Source of the DNA: Actinomycetota bacterium
GTDB lineage: Bacteria; Actinomycetota; AC-67
Assembly (NCBI GenBank): GCA_040905475.1
Contig: JBBDRM010000169.1
Location: 1 to 50,865, forward strand
Direction of reading: 5' to 3'
Length of the DNA stretch: 50,865 nt
Positions 16,474-25,335 of this stretch are shown in pieces (position 1 is the first letter of the stretch; each line of letters starts with the position of its first letter). Made by a program: the position numbers and the translations under genes. Below the pieces are notes generated by a model that searched no databases, was not told the DNA's origin, and saw only the letters and a program-made list of their open reading frames with translations.

Positions 16474-17184
16474 GCGCGGTGCGACGCAGTACCTAACCCG
16501 CTCTGCGTGTCCGTCGTCATACGTGGTGGCCTCGTCGAAGACCGTAGCGCCGCGCCGCTCGAAGAACCTCCGAACCGCTTGCTCGGTCATCCAATAGGCC
16601 CTCATCGACGGCCGGTTCAGGAGCTGATGCCGAACGCGGCCTGCGATGGCTCGGACCCTCCGATACCGGCTCTTGGGAGGCCGAAGCAGCTCGAACACGA
16701 TCAACCCTTCGGGGCGTGTTACCCGCAGGAACTCCTCGAAGTAGCGCCGGCTGTATCGCGGAGGCATGTGCTGAAGAGTGATGTTCGAGTACACGAGGTC
16801 GAAGGAGTCAGACGGAAGCATGCGAAGCTCGTTCGAATCGTTGAGCACGTATGTGCACCGTCCATCGACGGAGCTCATCTGGTTGGCCAGCTCGATCATG
16901 GACGGAGCGATGTCGATCCCGACGACGCTCTCGAAGTGATCGGCGAGTGCCCGGGAGAGCCTGCCCACCCCGCAGCCGAAGTCGAGAGCACGCCCCTTCG
17001 CGACCGCCACTCCCAGCCCGTCGATCGTCTGCATTACTTGCGCGATCTCGGTCCGTCCGGTTTCGAAGAAGGCGTCCAGATCCCACTTGTTCCCGCGCCT
17101 ACCGTCGGCGGTGATCACGGCCCACAACGGATCGGTCTTGCCGAATTCGTTCCAGTCCTTCTGGATCCTGCGCAATGAAACCAT
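16459..17184 (-). CDS. Class I SAM-dependent methyltransferase
   Basis: 241 residues. SAM motif I is LDFGCGVGR at about 67-75, followed by GIDIAPSMIELA (motif post-I), a SFDLVYSNITLQHMPPRY segment (motif II region) and FLRVTRPEGLIVFEL. It is clearly paralogous to the methyltransferase at 33817-34569: both open with W.E.G/R.DPLWAV and share GCGVGRL and IDIAPSMIE. The likely acceptor is a sugar hydroxyl of the glycan or its lipid carrier (inference from context). The stop codon lies inside a 7-base tandem repeat. A 120-base divergent region separates it from the plus-strand GT4 at 17305. Confidence 0.85.
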   Translation of the reverse strand: MVSLRRIQKDWNEFGKTDPLWAVITADGRRGNKWDLDAFFETGRTEIAQVMQTIDGLGVAVAKGRALDFGCGVGRLSRALADHFESVVGIDIAPSMIELANQMSSVDGRCTYVLNDSNELRMLPSDSFDLVYSNITLQHMPPRYSRRYFEEFLRVTRPEGLIVFELLRPPKSRYRRVRAIAGRVRHQLLNRPSMRAYWMTEQAVRRFFERRGATVFDEATTYDDGHAERVRYCVAPRSVKR

Positions 17185-17304
17185 AGAGATCCAGCGTATT
17201 CGACACTGGGGCGGAGAGGCCTTCCGGACGAGCCGAGATCACCGGAGCAAGCTCGGCTCCGGTAAGAGCCCTGGTACATTGACCCGGCGGCCCTGCCGTG
17301 GACG

Positions 17305-18417
17305 ATGCGCATCCTCTTCGTGAACGACCTCCCGCTCGGCGCCGGCTGGGGCGCCGAGATCTATGCCGCCCGGCTGCTCGACGGCCTGCAGAAAGCGGGC
17401 GATGAAACCGCTCTGTTCGCGGGCGAGGTCAGGCATCGGGGTCTCGGACGCCTCCTCGACGCTTGGGATCCATTGGCCCGTCGCGCGCTTGCGCGTGTCG
17501 CCGCCCACTTCCGGCCCGACGTCGTCCACCACCACAACATCCTCCGCGAGCTCTCCGTATCAGTCCTGGGCGTCCCTCGGGGCGCGGCGACCGTCCTGAC
17601 CGTCCACGACGTTCGGTTGTTCGGTGTGCCCGACGACCAGGCCCGCGGCTTGCGGGCGGCGGCAGCACGCCTCAAAGGGGTCGTCGACACCCGCATAGCG
17701 AGTCGCAGCATCCACGTCGCGGTCGCGGTATCGGAACAGATCGCACGGCGCCTGCGCACGGCCGGGTTCCCGGACGTGGAGCATGTTCCCGTATTCGCTA
17801 CGGCACCCTCGAAAGAACCCGCGCCGATCCGGACATCGACCGACGTCGTCGTCGTCGGACGGCTGAGCCCCCACAAGGGAGCCCACGTCGCCGTAGAAGC
17901 ATTCGGACGAATAGCGGCGCGACATCCGACGGCACGCTTGCTGATCGCCGGCGACGGCTCCGAGGCCATCAAGCTGTCAAGACTCGCGGCTCCGTTCGGC
18001 GATCGCGTTCAGATGCTGGGGCGGCTCGCCGAAGACGAGGTCCGCACGCTCATGGGAGCCGCGCGCCTCCTCGTCGCCCCCGCCATCCCGCGACTGGTCC
18101 CCGAGGGGGCCGGCATCACGGTGATCGAGGCGGCGCTTCTCGGCCGTCCGGTCGTCGTGAGCGACGATCCTGCACTCCGGGAGTTCGTCGACAAGAGCGG
18201 AGGGGGGCTGATCGTCCCTCCGGAGTCCCCCGAGGCGCTCGCCGCCGCCATGGACCTGCTCCTTTCCGATGACGAGATCGCGGGCCGGCTCGGCGAGACG
18301 GGGCGACGGTACGCCCTCGCGCACCACACCACGGAGGCTGTGGTTCCAAGGATCCGTGCCATCTACGCCCGCGCGATGCAGCGTGCCGGTTCGCCGGCGC
18401 TCGGGCCAAGCCTATGA
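17305..18417 (+). CDS. Glycosyltransferase family 4 protein
   Basis: 370 residues. The N-domain opens MRILFVNDLPLGAGWGAEIY, with PDVVHHHN and VLTVHDVRLFG. The C-domain has VVVGRLSPHKGAHVAVEAF, LLIAGDGSE and, at about 272-291, PEGAGITVIEAALLGRPVVV carrying the E-x7-E donor motif. Its stop overlaps the next GT2 start as ATGA (18414-18417), so the pair is translationally coupled. Divergent from the methyltransferase at 16459. Confidence 0.88.
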   Translation: MRILFVNDLPLGAGWGAEIYAARLLDGLQKAGDETALFAGEVRHRGLGRLLDAWDPLARRALARVAAHFRPDVVHHHNILRELSVSVLGVPRGAATVLTVHDVRLFGVPDDQARGLRAAAARLKGVVDTRIASRSIHVAVAVSEQIARRLRTAGFPDVEHVPVFATAPSKEPAPIRTSTDVVVVGRLSPHKGAHVAVEAFGRIAARHPTARLLIAGDGSEAIKLSRLAAPFGDRVQMLGRLAEDEVRTLMGAARLLVAPAIPRLVPEGAGITVIEAALLGRPVVVSDDPALREFVDKSGGGLIVPPESPEALAAAMDLLLSDDEIAGRLGETGRRYALAHHTTEAVVPRIRAIYARAMQRAGSPALGPSL

Positions 18418-19349
18418 CTACCCCGCCGCTCGTGAGCATCATCCTCCCGACACACAACCGCGCCGATCGCCTGCCGGCGGCAATCCGAAGCGCGAGCGCG
18501 CAGACCCTCCGCAACATCGAGATCGTCGTGGTGGACGACGGTTCGGCGGACGCGACTCCGGCCGTCGTGGAAGCGCTCGCCGCCGATGATCGCCGGATCC
18601 GCTACCTACGGAAACCGCAGGCGTCCGGCGCGGCCAGGGCGCGGAACCACGGGATCACGCACGCCAACGGCGAATTCATCGCGTTCCTCGACGACGACGA
18701 CATGTGGCACCCGACCAAGATGGAGCGGCAGGTCGGGTATCTGACCGAGCACCCGGACGTGGGGGCCGTTTCCTGTCACTACCGGATCGTCTTCGAGGGC
18801 AAGCAGCGGATCACCGTGTGGAAGGGTCCGACACGACTATCGGCGCGCGGGCTGTTGTGGAACGACTTCGCCGGCGGCGCCTCCTTCATCGCGCTGCGCA
18901 GGAGCGCGTTCGACGAGAGCATCGTGAGATTCGACGAACGGCTGCCGCCGTGCGAGGACTGGGACCTCTGGTTCCGCCTGGCGGAGAAACGACGATTCGA
19001 TGTCGTGCCGGAGCCGCTGTGCACCTACGTCTACCACGGGTCTCAAGCGCTGACCGGCACGCGAGAGAAGCTCCGTGACGGACACGTGCGGTTCATAGAG
19101 AAACACCGCGCGGAGATGTCGGAGGCGTGTCTTGCCTACCATGAGGCGAAGCTGCAGCTGATCGGTGCGGAGAGTCAGCGCGAACGCCTCGCGCTCCATC
19201 GTCGATTTCTCTTCGAGCTGCCCCGCAAGGTCCGCTCCATCGTCGCCGCCGAGTCGCTGGCGGCCCGGATCGGATGGGTGATCGGAGATCCCGCGATCGG
19301 CGCGCGCCGTCTATGGCGCATGATCGAGAAGCAGGAGCGTCCGACCTAG
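18414..19349 (+). CDS. Glycosyltransferase family 2 protein
   Basis: 311 residues, GT-A fold. VSIILPTHNRADRLPAAI at about 7-24, VVVDDGSAD, the alanine-rich GAARARNHGI and AFLDDDDMWHP (the DxD metal/nucleotide motif) are all present. A C-terminal PCEDWDLWFRLAEK gives the catalytic-base ED region. Translationally coupled to the GT4 at 17305 by an ATGA overlap. No membrane spans, so it acts at the cytoplasmic face. It ends 3 bases before a convergent decayed methyltransferase. Confidence 0.88.
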   Translation: MTTPPLVSIILPTHNRADRLPAAIRSASAQTLRNIEIVVVDDGSADATPAVVEALAADDRRIRYLRKPQASGAARARNHGITHANGEFIAFLDDDDMWHPTKMERQVGYLTEHPDVGAVSCHYRIVFEGKQRITVWKGPTRLSARGLLWNDFAGGASFIALRRSAFDESIVRFDERLPPCEDWDLWFRLAEKRRFDVVPEPLCTYVYHGSQALTGTREKLRDGHVRFIEKHRAEMSEACLAYHEAKLQLIGAESQRERLALHRRFLFELPRKVRSIVAAESLAARIGWVIGDPAIGARRLWRMIEKQERPT

Positions 19350-19352
19350 CAA

Positions 19353-19795
19353 CTAAACGGTCTTGCGGGCGATCACGAGCGAACGCATCGCGCGTGACGG
19401 CAGGAGGCGGCCGAGCAAAGGCGAAGCGGCGCGCGTGGCCCAGAACCCGAGTCCCTTGGCGGAGTGAGGAACCCATCCGAGCGTGTCCTTCCGCGCGATC
19501 TCGAAGCCAGCGTCCTCGAAGGGGCGGGATACTCGTCCAGAGTCGGGATACCGCGGAAAGGTCGATCTGTTTCCGCGCCGCGCTCGCCTACCGTAGGGGA
19601 ACCGGAATGGCGACGCTAAGCCTCGCGGACCGCCCCGCACCCGAACTCGATCGTGCGCAAGGCTTCCGGTCTCGAAGTCTCCGAGCGCGGAAGAAGCGAA
19701 TCCAGGAAGAGCGGCACGTACGTCGTGCGGAGCGTGCAGTGCTTGCCGGGCCTCGCGGTCCCTCGCCGATAGCGCACGATGTTGCGTTGTAAGCC
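19353..19795 (-). pseudogene. Decayed SAM methyltransferase remnant
   Basis: Two pieces of one methyltransferase appear in different frames. The upstream piece (about 19795-19614) reads NIVRYRRGTARPGKH, TYVPLFLDSLLP and TIEFGCGAVREA, the last resembling SAM motif I, and then hits a stop. The downstream piece (to 19353) reads FEDAGFEIARKDTLGWVPHS and ends SLVIARKTV, typical of the C-terminus of class I methyltransferases. The roughly 100 residues normally between them are missing, and an in-frame stop at 19796-19798 cuts any longer N-terminus. I infer a deletion plus frameshift. The family call rests on short motifs. Confidence 0.45.
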
Positions 19796-20094
19796 CTACC
19801 CGTACGGCCTCGCGTCGTCACTCGGTACCGGTGCTTGGCCGGCGCTAACCTCGCGTCCCGCCAATGGTTCACCATTTCTCGCGGTCTCGTTCAACGTGCG
19901 CACCTTGGCTTTCAGTGTGACCCGCTGGTATCCTGCGAGACCCTCGACCGCAACCGGCCCAAGGAAAACAGATCTCATGGTATAGCGCCCAACAGAGGGT
20001 TCAAGATCGTTCAAGATTCCAATCGGTCGACGGGACGCGCCCGCAATCGGGTTCGAAGCGCCGTCTGACGGGCTGTCCGAAAGAGAGTCGGAAG
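19796..20094. other. Non-coding stretch before a sulfotransferase gene
   Basis: About 300 bases with no convincing gene. A 72-codon open stretch on the minus strand runs into the decayed methyltransferase frame and may be its eroded 5' part. A short direct repeat GTTCAAGAT occurs twice one base apart near 19999-20017. The promoter of the sulfotransferase at 20095 should be here, but I could not identify its boxes. Confidence 0.4.
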
Positions 20095-21108
20095 GTGCTC
20101 GATAGGAAGCGCACCCCAGCGCCAGTCATCTTCATCTGCGGGAAGGGCCGGAGCGGTAACACCCTCGTCGGCCGCATACTCAACGAGCGTGGCGACGTCG
20201 CGTTGCTTCAGGAATTGCACTTCTTCGGGGGGCTCTGGTCGCCTCGTTCAGGAGTCGTGCGGCTTCGTCGAGATGAGGCCACGACCCTCGCGACGGAGCT
20301 CTTTCGGCGCGCGCGGAGATTCCTGAAGGATAACGATATCGACACGAAAGCTCTCGAAACCGAAGCATCCATGCTCGTATCAAACCTTCCCGACGACGCG
20401 TTGACAGCTCCCGCGCTCTTTCGCGAGGTCCTATCGCACGAGACCTCTTCTCGCGGGAAGGCCATCTGTTGCGAGCAGACCCCGCGCAACGTCTTCTTCG
20501 TGGACAAGATCCTCGACCTCTTTCCCGACGCTCGGGTGGTCGTAGTCGTGCGCGATCCCCGCGGCGTCCTCGCGGCTCAGAAGGAAAGGTTGAAGGCGAT
20601 GGAGCGCTGGCGGCATGCGGTACCCGCCGAGCGACGGCGATGGCGGATAAATTCCCATCCCGTCCTCGTCGCCCAGCAGTGGCGGGTGGCCGTACGGGCG
20701 GGCGAACGCCACGCCGGCGACGAACGCGTGTTCGTTCTGCGCTTCGAGGATCTGGTCGAGCGTCCTCGAGCCGTCCTGCCGCGTCTCTGCGACTTCCTCG
20801 GATTCGGGTTCGACGAGAGCATGCTCGACGTGACCCACAGTCGCCCGTATGCCGAGCTCCGCGGCCGCCGAGGCCTCGACCCGCACGAGGCTTTTCGGTG
20901 GCGCAGGCGTCTCAGCCCGACAGAGGTCTTCCTCTGCGAGCTCGTGGCCCGGCGCGTGATGAAGCGTCTCAGCTATGAGCCGGTAGGTGCTCGTCCAAAC
21001 CCGGTTGAGCTCGCACGTGCAGCTGCCGTCTTGCCCTTCTATGCCTTCGCCGCGCTGACGCTCAACCGTTCTTACTACTACCAGCTCACCCGTTGGCTTC
21101 GCCGCTGA
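20095..21108 (+). CDS. Sulfotransferase (Sulfotransfer_3-like)
   Basis: 337 residues. Transfers sulfate from PAPS to an acceptor hydroxyl or amine. The 5'-phosphosulfate loop is FICGKGRSGNTLVGRIL at about 13-29, and the 3'-phosphate motif is VVVVRDPRGVLAAQKE at about 147-162. VFVLRFEDLVERPRAVLPRL is the typical C-terminal motif (YE/FEDL..P). Closest in pattern to the GxGRSGT 'sulfotransferase 3' group, unlike the KxGTTSL group later in the locus. Start is GTG at 20095 with only a weak ribosome site. It stands alone between non-coding DNA and a convergent GT2. Confidence 0.85.
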   Translation: MLDRKRTPAPVIFICGKGRSGNTLVGRILNERGDVALLQELHFFGGLWSPRSGVVRLRRDEATTLATELFRRARRFLKDNDIDTKALETEASMLVSNLPDDALTAPALFREVLSHETSSRGKAICCEQTPRNVFFVDKILDLFPDARVVVVVRDPRGVLAAQKERLKAMERWRHAVPAERRRWRINSHPVLVAQQWRVAVRAGERHAGDERVFVLRFEDLVERPRAVLPRLCDFLGFGFDESMLDVTHSRPYAELRGRRGLDPHEAFRWRRRLSPTEVFLCELVARRVMKRLSYEPVGARPNPVELARAAAVLPFYAFAALTLNRSYYYQLTRWLRR

Positions 21109-21302
21109 AGCCGGCGAGACGAACTTCCTGACACCTACTCGCGGATAACTGAGGTCCCGCAGGCGGCTCTCGACCCTCGCGCCTCGCGAACTGCGTCTCC
21201 GGCTGCTCGGCAGAAGCGGGCGGAACGCGTTTTGGGGTAAGCCGATCCAACCAGGGGTAGCCGCATCGAACACGCGTAGAGGTCGCAGCTCGCCCTAACT
21301 AA

Positions 21303-22211
21303 CTAGTGCTGCGGACGAGCGAACACTCCCGACTCGAGACGCAGCCTCGAAGCACGGATCGACCCGACGACCACCCCGAACGCCTTCACCGTAGCGCCGG
21401 CAGCGCCCGATTCGTACCCCCTGACGAGGTGACGTGCGGCGAGCGCGATCCCGTCGCCCCACAGCCGCCGTCGGAACAGCCGCCATGCCCCGGGGTCCTC
21501 GTTGCGGATCAGTTTCACGGCGAGCGCACCCGCTCCGACCCCGTACGCGTACTCGCGGGCCACGGCTCCCCTGCGGGTTCGCCAAAGCCGGTGCGTAACG
21601 ACGATCGTCGGGTCGTAAAGGCCCACCCTCGCTGCTCGCAAGGTTCTCCAGAAGGCATCTTGGTCTTCTGCCGCGCGAAGGGGGGTGCCGGGACCCATCC
21701 GTTCGTCGAAGCCCATGATCGCCTCCAGCGCATCCCTCCGGAACGCCATATTCGCTCCCGAGCCGAGCCCGGCCGGATCCGATGGCCCGTCGAACCGCTT
21801 GGGTGTCTCGTCGACTACGGCGGCCGATGCGATCGACGCCTCGCGATCGCCGAGAACCCTTCCCGTCACGAAGCCCACCCCCACGTCGGCGAACCCTGCT
21901 TCGATCCGGACGGTCCAATCCGACGGAACCTCGCAGTCGTCATCGGTGAATGCCACGATGGGCGCGCGAGCGGCCCTCCACCCGGCGTTGCGCGCGCGCG
22001 ACGTGCCGGGAACCTCGAGCCGGATCACCCGTGCGCCCGCTTCACGGCCGATCTGCGAAGTCGCCGAATCGCGGGATGCGGAATCGACGACGATGAGCTC
22101 ATCGAAGGAACGAAGGCTTTCGATGATGGAAGCGACGGCGCCATGGAGTAGCGACGGCCGGTCGCGCGTCGCGAGCACCACCGTAACGCCGGCCGCCGAC
22201 GCGCCCATCAC
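21303..22211 (-). CDS. Glycosyltransferase family 2 protein
   Basis: 302 residues. VTVVLATRDRPSLLHGAV at about 9-26, LIVVDSASRDSAT, GTSRARNAGWRAA and AFTDDDCEVP (DDD motif) define the GT-A domain; AAEDQDAFWRTLRA gives the catalytic ED region. The gene overlaps its upstream neighbour: with the GTG start (22211) the overlap is GTGA, with the adjacent ATG (22208) it is TGATG. Last gene of the minus-strand wzz-wzy-GT2-GT2 operon. The 194 bases downstream, before the convergent sulfotransferase, hold nothing I can identify. Confidence 0.87.
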   Translation of the reverse strand: MMGASAAGVTVVLATRDRPSLLHGAVASIIESLRSFDELIVVDSASRDSATSQIGREAGARVIRLEVPGTSRARNAGWRAARAPIVAFTDDDCEVPSDWTVRIEAGFADVGVGFVTGRVLGDREASIASAAVVDETPKRFDGPSDPAGLGSGANMAFRRDALEAIMGFDERMGPGTPLRAAEDQDAFWRTLRAARVGLYDPTIVVTHRLWRTRRGAVAREYAYGVGAGALAVKLIRNEDPGAWRLFRRRLWGDGIALAARHLVRGYESGAAGATVKAFGVVVGSIRASRLRLESGVFARPQH

Positions 22212-23494
22212 GACGGCTCGGTCAGTTGCGGCTCCGGGAGCGCCGACCGCGTCGCGGGAAGGTTTCGCGCTGATAGATGGAGCCGGATCCTAAGAGCGAG
22301 TGGACGCAGTGTTCGATAGCGGACGCAACCGGCCAATGTGCCGATGCCGACGGCGAGCGAGTCGAGCACGAACGCAGCGACGAACCGCAAGAGGTCGAGG
22401 TGAGGTCGCCGGCGGAACCACTCCACGATGGCCGGAAAGATGACACTCGCTCCGGCAACCCCGAGACCGAACACCCATCCCCGCCACGCGCCGGCCAGCG
22501 CGACGGATATCGCCGCGGCGGGGATCGCGTAATGTCGCCCGGCGAAAGAAAGCGCCCGGTAGGCGCTCGACGCGTAGCCGGCGAGGACGCGAATGGCCGC
22601 ATCTATAGGGCCCCCGGAACCGCGTTCGCTCACGACGGCTGCGGTCGCCTCGGCCAGCGCAGGTACCAACACGACGGCAACGAAGGCCGGATGGATCACG
22701 GCGAGGCCGATCGCCACCGCGGCGCCCAGCGCCATCCCTGCAGGAGCGTCGACACGACGCCGGTTGCCAGGGAATCGCGAGAGGAAGACGGCCTGCGCCG
22801 TCGTGTAATTGATCCGGTTCAACAGGAAAGGACCGAGACGGCCCCGATGCTCGTGCCACACGACGCCGGCCGGCCGGTATCGAACCTCGCCCCGCTCGAT
22901 CAATCGCCAGATGAGGTCGACGTCCTCGCCGAAGCGGAGCGAGGCATCGAAGCCGCCCACTTCGAGGAAGACCTGCTTGCGCACAGCGACGTTGCACGAA
23001 GGAAGGAACTCAACCTGGGACCCGGGCATGACGCGCGCAGAGGTCTCTCCCATGTGGAGCGGTGAGACGGACGACTCGTATCGTTTCAGCCACCCGTCTG
23101 GGCTCGCCTCCCGCACGCTGCCGCCCGACGCCACCACGTTCGAGTCCTCGAGATCGCGCACCAGGGTCCGCAGCCATGCCGAATCCGCGATGCAGTCGCT
23201 GTCGATGAAGGCAACAACGTCACCCGTCCCGGCACGCGCCCCGACGTTCCGACACTCCGACTGCCCGCGATGCTGCGTCTGCGCCAGCAGCCTCACCGAG
23301 CCGCGGTCATAGGAGGCGACAGCCGAGGGCGTCTCGTCCGTCGAGGCGTCGTCGACCACGATGATCTCAACCCGATCGCGTGGGTAGTCGAGCGCCAGGA
23401 GGCTGTCGATGCATGAGCGGATCCCGGCCGGACGGTTGCGGACGGGGATGACGACCGAAACCCTCGGGAACTCTTCACCGAGCGAATCCTCCAT
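22208..23494 (-). CDS. Membrane-associated glycosyltransferase family 2 (MftF-like architecture)
   Basis: 428 residues. The N-terminal GT2 domain (~10-240) has VSVVIPVRNRPAGIRSCI, IIVVDDASTDETP and AFIDSDC, then MPGSQVEFLPSCNVAVRKQV, GGFDASLRFGEDVDLIWRLI and VWHEHRGRLGPFLLNRINY. That second half closely follows the pattern of mycofactocin glycosyltransferase MftF. The C-terminal ~180 residues are hydrophobic with four or five spans. No other mycofactocin genes are here, so I read it as a relative recruited for glycan synthesis. ATG at 23494 chosen as the only good start near the GT2 domain; the ribosome site is weak, consistent with coupling to the wzy-like gene 17 bases upstream. Confidence 0.82.
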   Translation of the reverse strand: MEDSLGEEFPRVSVVIPVRNRPAGIRSCIDSLLALDYPRDRVEIIVVDDASTDETPSAVASYDRGSVRLLAQTQHRGQSECRNVGARAGTGDVVAFIDSDCIADSAWLRTLVRDLEDSNVVASGGSVREASPDGWLKRYESSVSPLHMGETSARVMPGSQVEFLPSCNVAVRKQVFLEVGGFDASLRFGEDVDLIWRLIERGEVRYRPAGVVWHEHRGRLGPFLLNRINYTTAQAVFLSRFPGNRRRVDAPAGMALGAAVAIGLAVIHPAFVAVVLVPALAEATAAVVSERGSGGPIDAAIRVLAGYASSAYRALSFAGRHYAIPAAAISVALAGAWRGWVFGLGVAGASVIFPAIVEWFRRRPHLDLLRFVAAFVLDSLAVGIGTLAGCVRYRTLRPLALRIRLHLSARNLPATRSALPEPQLTEPS

Positions 23495-23511
23495 GAGGGC
23501 TAGGATATGGG

Positions 23512-25335
23512 CTACACGGGGAGGGGTGTGACGGTTGGCTGCCGTTCGCGGGCCCGCCGGCGGCGGACGGGCGGCAGCGGAGGAACGAGAACGGCTAAGG
23601 CCGCACCGCCGATACCCATCCACACTGGTGCGGTCCGGACCCAAGTCGGGCGGACGTGGTAGTCCTCGTCCATCAGATAGAAGCGAGGCCTCTGGAGGCG
23701 GCTGTTCACGACGGTTACCACCGCCCGCGTGACGCGCGTGAGTGACGCGGGATCCGGTGTCTCGATGCGGACGTCGCCGATCCCGAGCTCGCTTTGGAGG
23801 TCGTAGCAGCTGGCCGTATGGCCGGCTGCGGCCACGCGGGTCTCGAAGATCTCGCACGCCGTGTTGATCAGCATGGTCCCGATGAATTCGGAGGATCCCT
23901 GGGCCACGGCTTCGACGTTCGCCGACCGGGTCGTGAACCTGATCACCGCCGCCGCCCTCGGCGCTGTGTTCGCGATCAGCAGGAACCCGCCGGCCACGGC
24001 CACAGCCGGGATCCACGCCCGCGACAACAGACGCCGCCCTTTCGCGACGGGCCAGCGGACACCCGCTCGTTCACCGACGACGACGCCGAGCGCAGCAACC
24101 GCCCAGAACGTCCGTGCGGATCCCGAGACGTTGAATACGTCGAGGAACGCCCCCGACGCACCCCCGAGGACAACTCCACAGAACGCGGCTGCCCCCAAGA
24201 GCCGATCGGGTGGTGGCGCGCGGATGGCGGGCGCGACGAAGCAGATCGTAGCCAGTATCAACAGCGTGATCCCGGTGAGTCCGACGACGCCCATCTCCGC
24301 GTACACCAGCAGGAACGAGGAGTCGGTCGTGCGGATGCCTTGCTCCACGGTCGACGACAAACCTCGGCCGAAATACGGATGCTCCGCCGCCGAGGAGAGC
24401 ACGAGGGGTAATCGCTCTGCCCGGATCTCCGCCGACCCCGAGCCCTCCGGCGAAGAGAACGTGCGATTCAATATCGGCGTCACCGAGACGGCGAGTCCGA
24501 CCACGGCGACCCCGGCCAGGACGAAGCCGCTGACGCGGCGATCGAAGCCGGAAGTCAAAAGGAGTAGCAGACCGGCGGCCGCGACACCGACGTACGCGCT
24601 GCGCGTGTACGTCCACGCCACCGAGAGCACGACGAGCGCTGGAGCGAATCGCACCATCCAATGACGGGTACGCGTCGCGACGACGATCACGAGGGGCACC
24701 AGGGCGGTCGCCGCCCAGGCGTACGCCAGCGCAAATTCAAATCCTGCCCTGGCTCGGATCTCTCCTCCGCGCGTGCGGAGCTGGTGCACCCCTAGATAGC
24801 CGGAGCCTCGGATCAACTCCGACAACCACCGGCCCACCGAGACGGCGGCGTAATGCTCGTAGACGACGATCCCGGCCGAAACGACCATCAGCCCGACTAT
24901 GGCTCTTGCGAACCACCACGGATCGTTTATCGCGCGGATCGCCGCGACCACGAAATAGAAGAACATGGCGTAGTCGACAACGAAGATCCACAAGTACATG
25001 GAAAAACCCACCGAGATGGCGGGGTCGGCCAGAGCCACACCCATCGTGAACGTGACGACGACCCAGGCAGCGAGTGCGACGGTGAGGCGGGTCGGCCTGA
25101 GGACCGAAGCGGGGATCTGCCTCAACGCGATCTTCCTCAGGATGTTGAGCACGAAGATCCCGAGCACGATGCGATGGAGGGTGGTGTGCCCGGAGAAGGA
25201 TCCCGGGGCGAGCACCGTCCCGGGGAGAAGGAGCGTTATCGAAAGGAGAGAAACAAGCGCAACTTTGATGGAAGTCCGCACGAGATAGCCGGCGACGACC
25301 AGCCCTATGGCGATGCCGAGCAGGATCGAGATCAA
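23512..25335 (-). CDS. Wzy-like O-antigen ligase/polymerase family membrane protein
   Basis: About 607 residues with 10 or more membrane spans, e.g. ISILLGIAIGLVVAGYLV, LVPLVIVVATRT and FVLAGVAVVGLAVSVTPIL. The segment ERLPLVLSSAAEHPYFGRGL, followed by DSSFLLVYAEMGVVGLTGI, matches the O-antigen ligase (Wzy_C/RfaL) signature of a large periplasmic loop. A C-terminal extracytoplasmic region at ~450-575 resembles Wzz-type chain-length domains (SLTRVTRAVVTVVNSRLQRP). I place the start at TTG 25335, which overlaps the upstream stop as TTGA; a GTG at 25404 is the alternative but overlaps by 73 bases. It probably polymerises the repeat unit delivered by the locus. Confidence 0.8.
   Translation of the reverse strand: MISILLGIAIGLVVAGYLVRTSIKVALVSLLSITLLLPGTVLAPGSFSGHTTLHRIVLGIFVLNILRKIALRQIPASVLRPTRLTVALAAWVVVTFTMGVALADPAISVGFSMYLWIFVVDYAMFFYFVVAAIRAINDPWWFARAIVGLMVVSAGIVVYEHYAAVSVGRWLSELIRGSGYLGVHQLRTRGGEIRARAGFEFALAYAWAATALVPLVIVVATRTRHWMVRFAPALVVLSVAWTYTRSAYVGVAAAGLLLLLTSGFDRRVSGFVLAGVAVVGLAVSVTPILNRTFSSPEGSGSAEIRAERLPLVLSSAAEHPYFGRGLSSTVEQGIRTTDSSFLLVYAEMGVVGLTGITLLILATICFVAPAIRAPPPDRLLGAAAFCGVVLGGASGAFLDVFNVSGSARTFWAVAALGVVVGERAGVRWPVAKGRRLLSRAWIPAVAVAGGFLLIANTAPRAAAVIRFTTRSANVEAVAQGSSEFIGTMLINTACEIFETRVAAAGHTASCYDLQSELGIGDVRIETPDPASLTRVTRAVVTVVNSRLQRPRFYLMDEDYHVRPTWVRTAPVWMGIGGAALAVLVPPLPPVRRRRARERQPTVTPLPV

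Noticed and set aside
20831-20850. Shared string around ACCCACAGTCGCCCG at 14823 and 20831
   Set aside because: One copy is in an intergenic region and one encodes a sulfotransferase segment. With no flanking similarity or further copies I take it as chance.
23495-24016. Upstream extension of the MftF-like GT2 open frame to 24016
   Set aside because: The extension overlaps the wzy-like gene and its translation is Arg/Pro-rich shadow sequence. GT2 homology begins only after the ATG at 23494.
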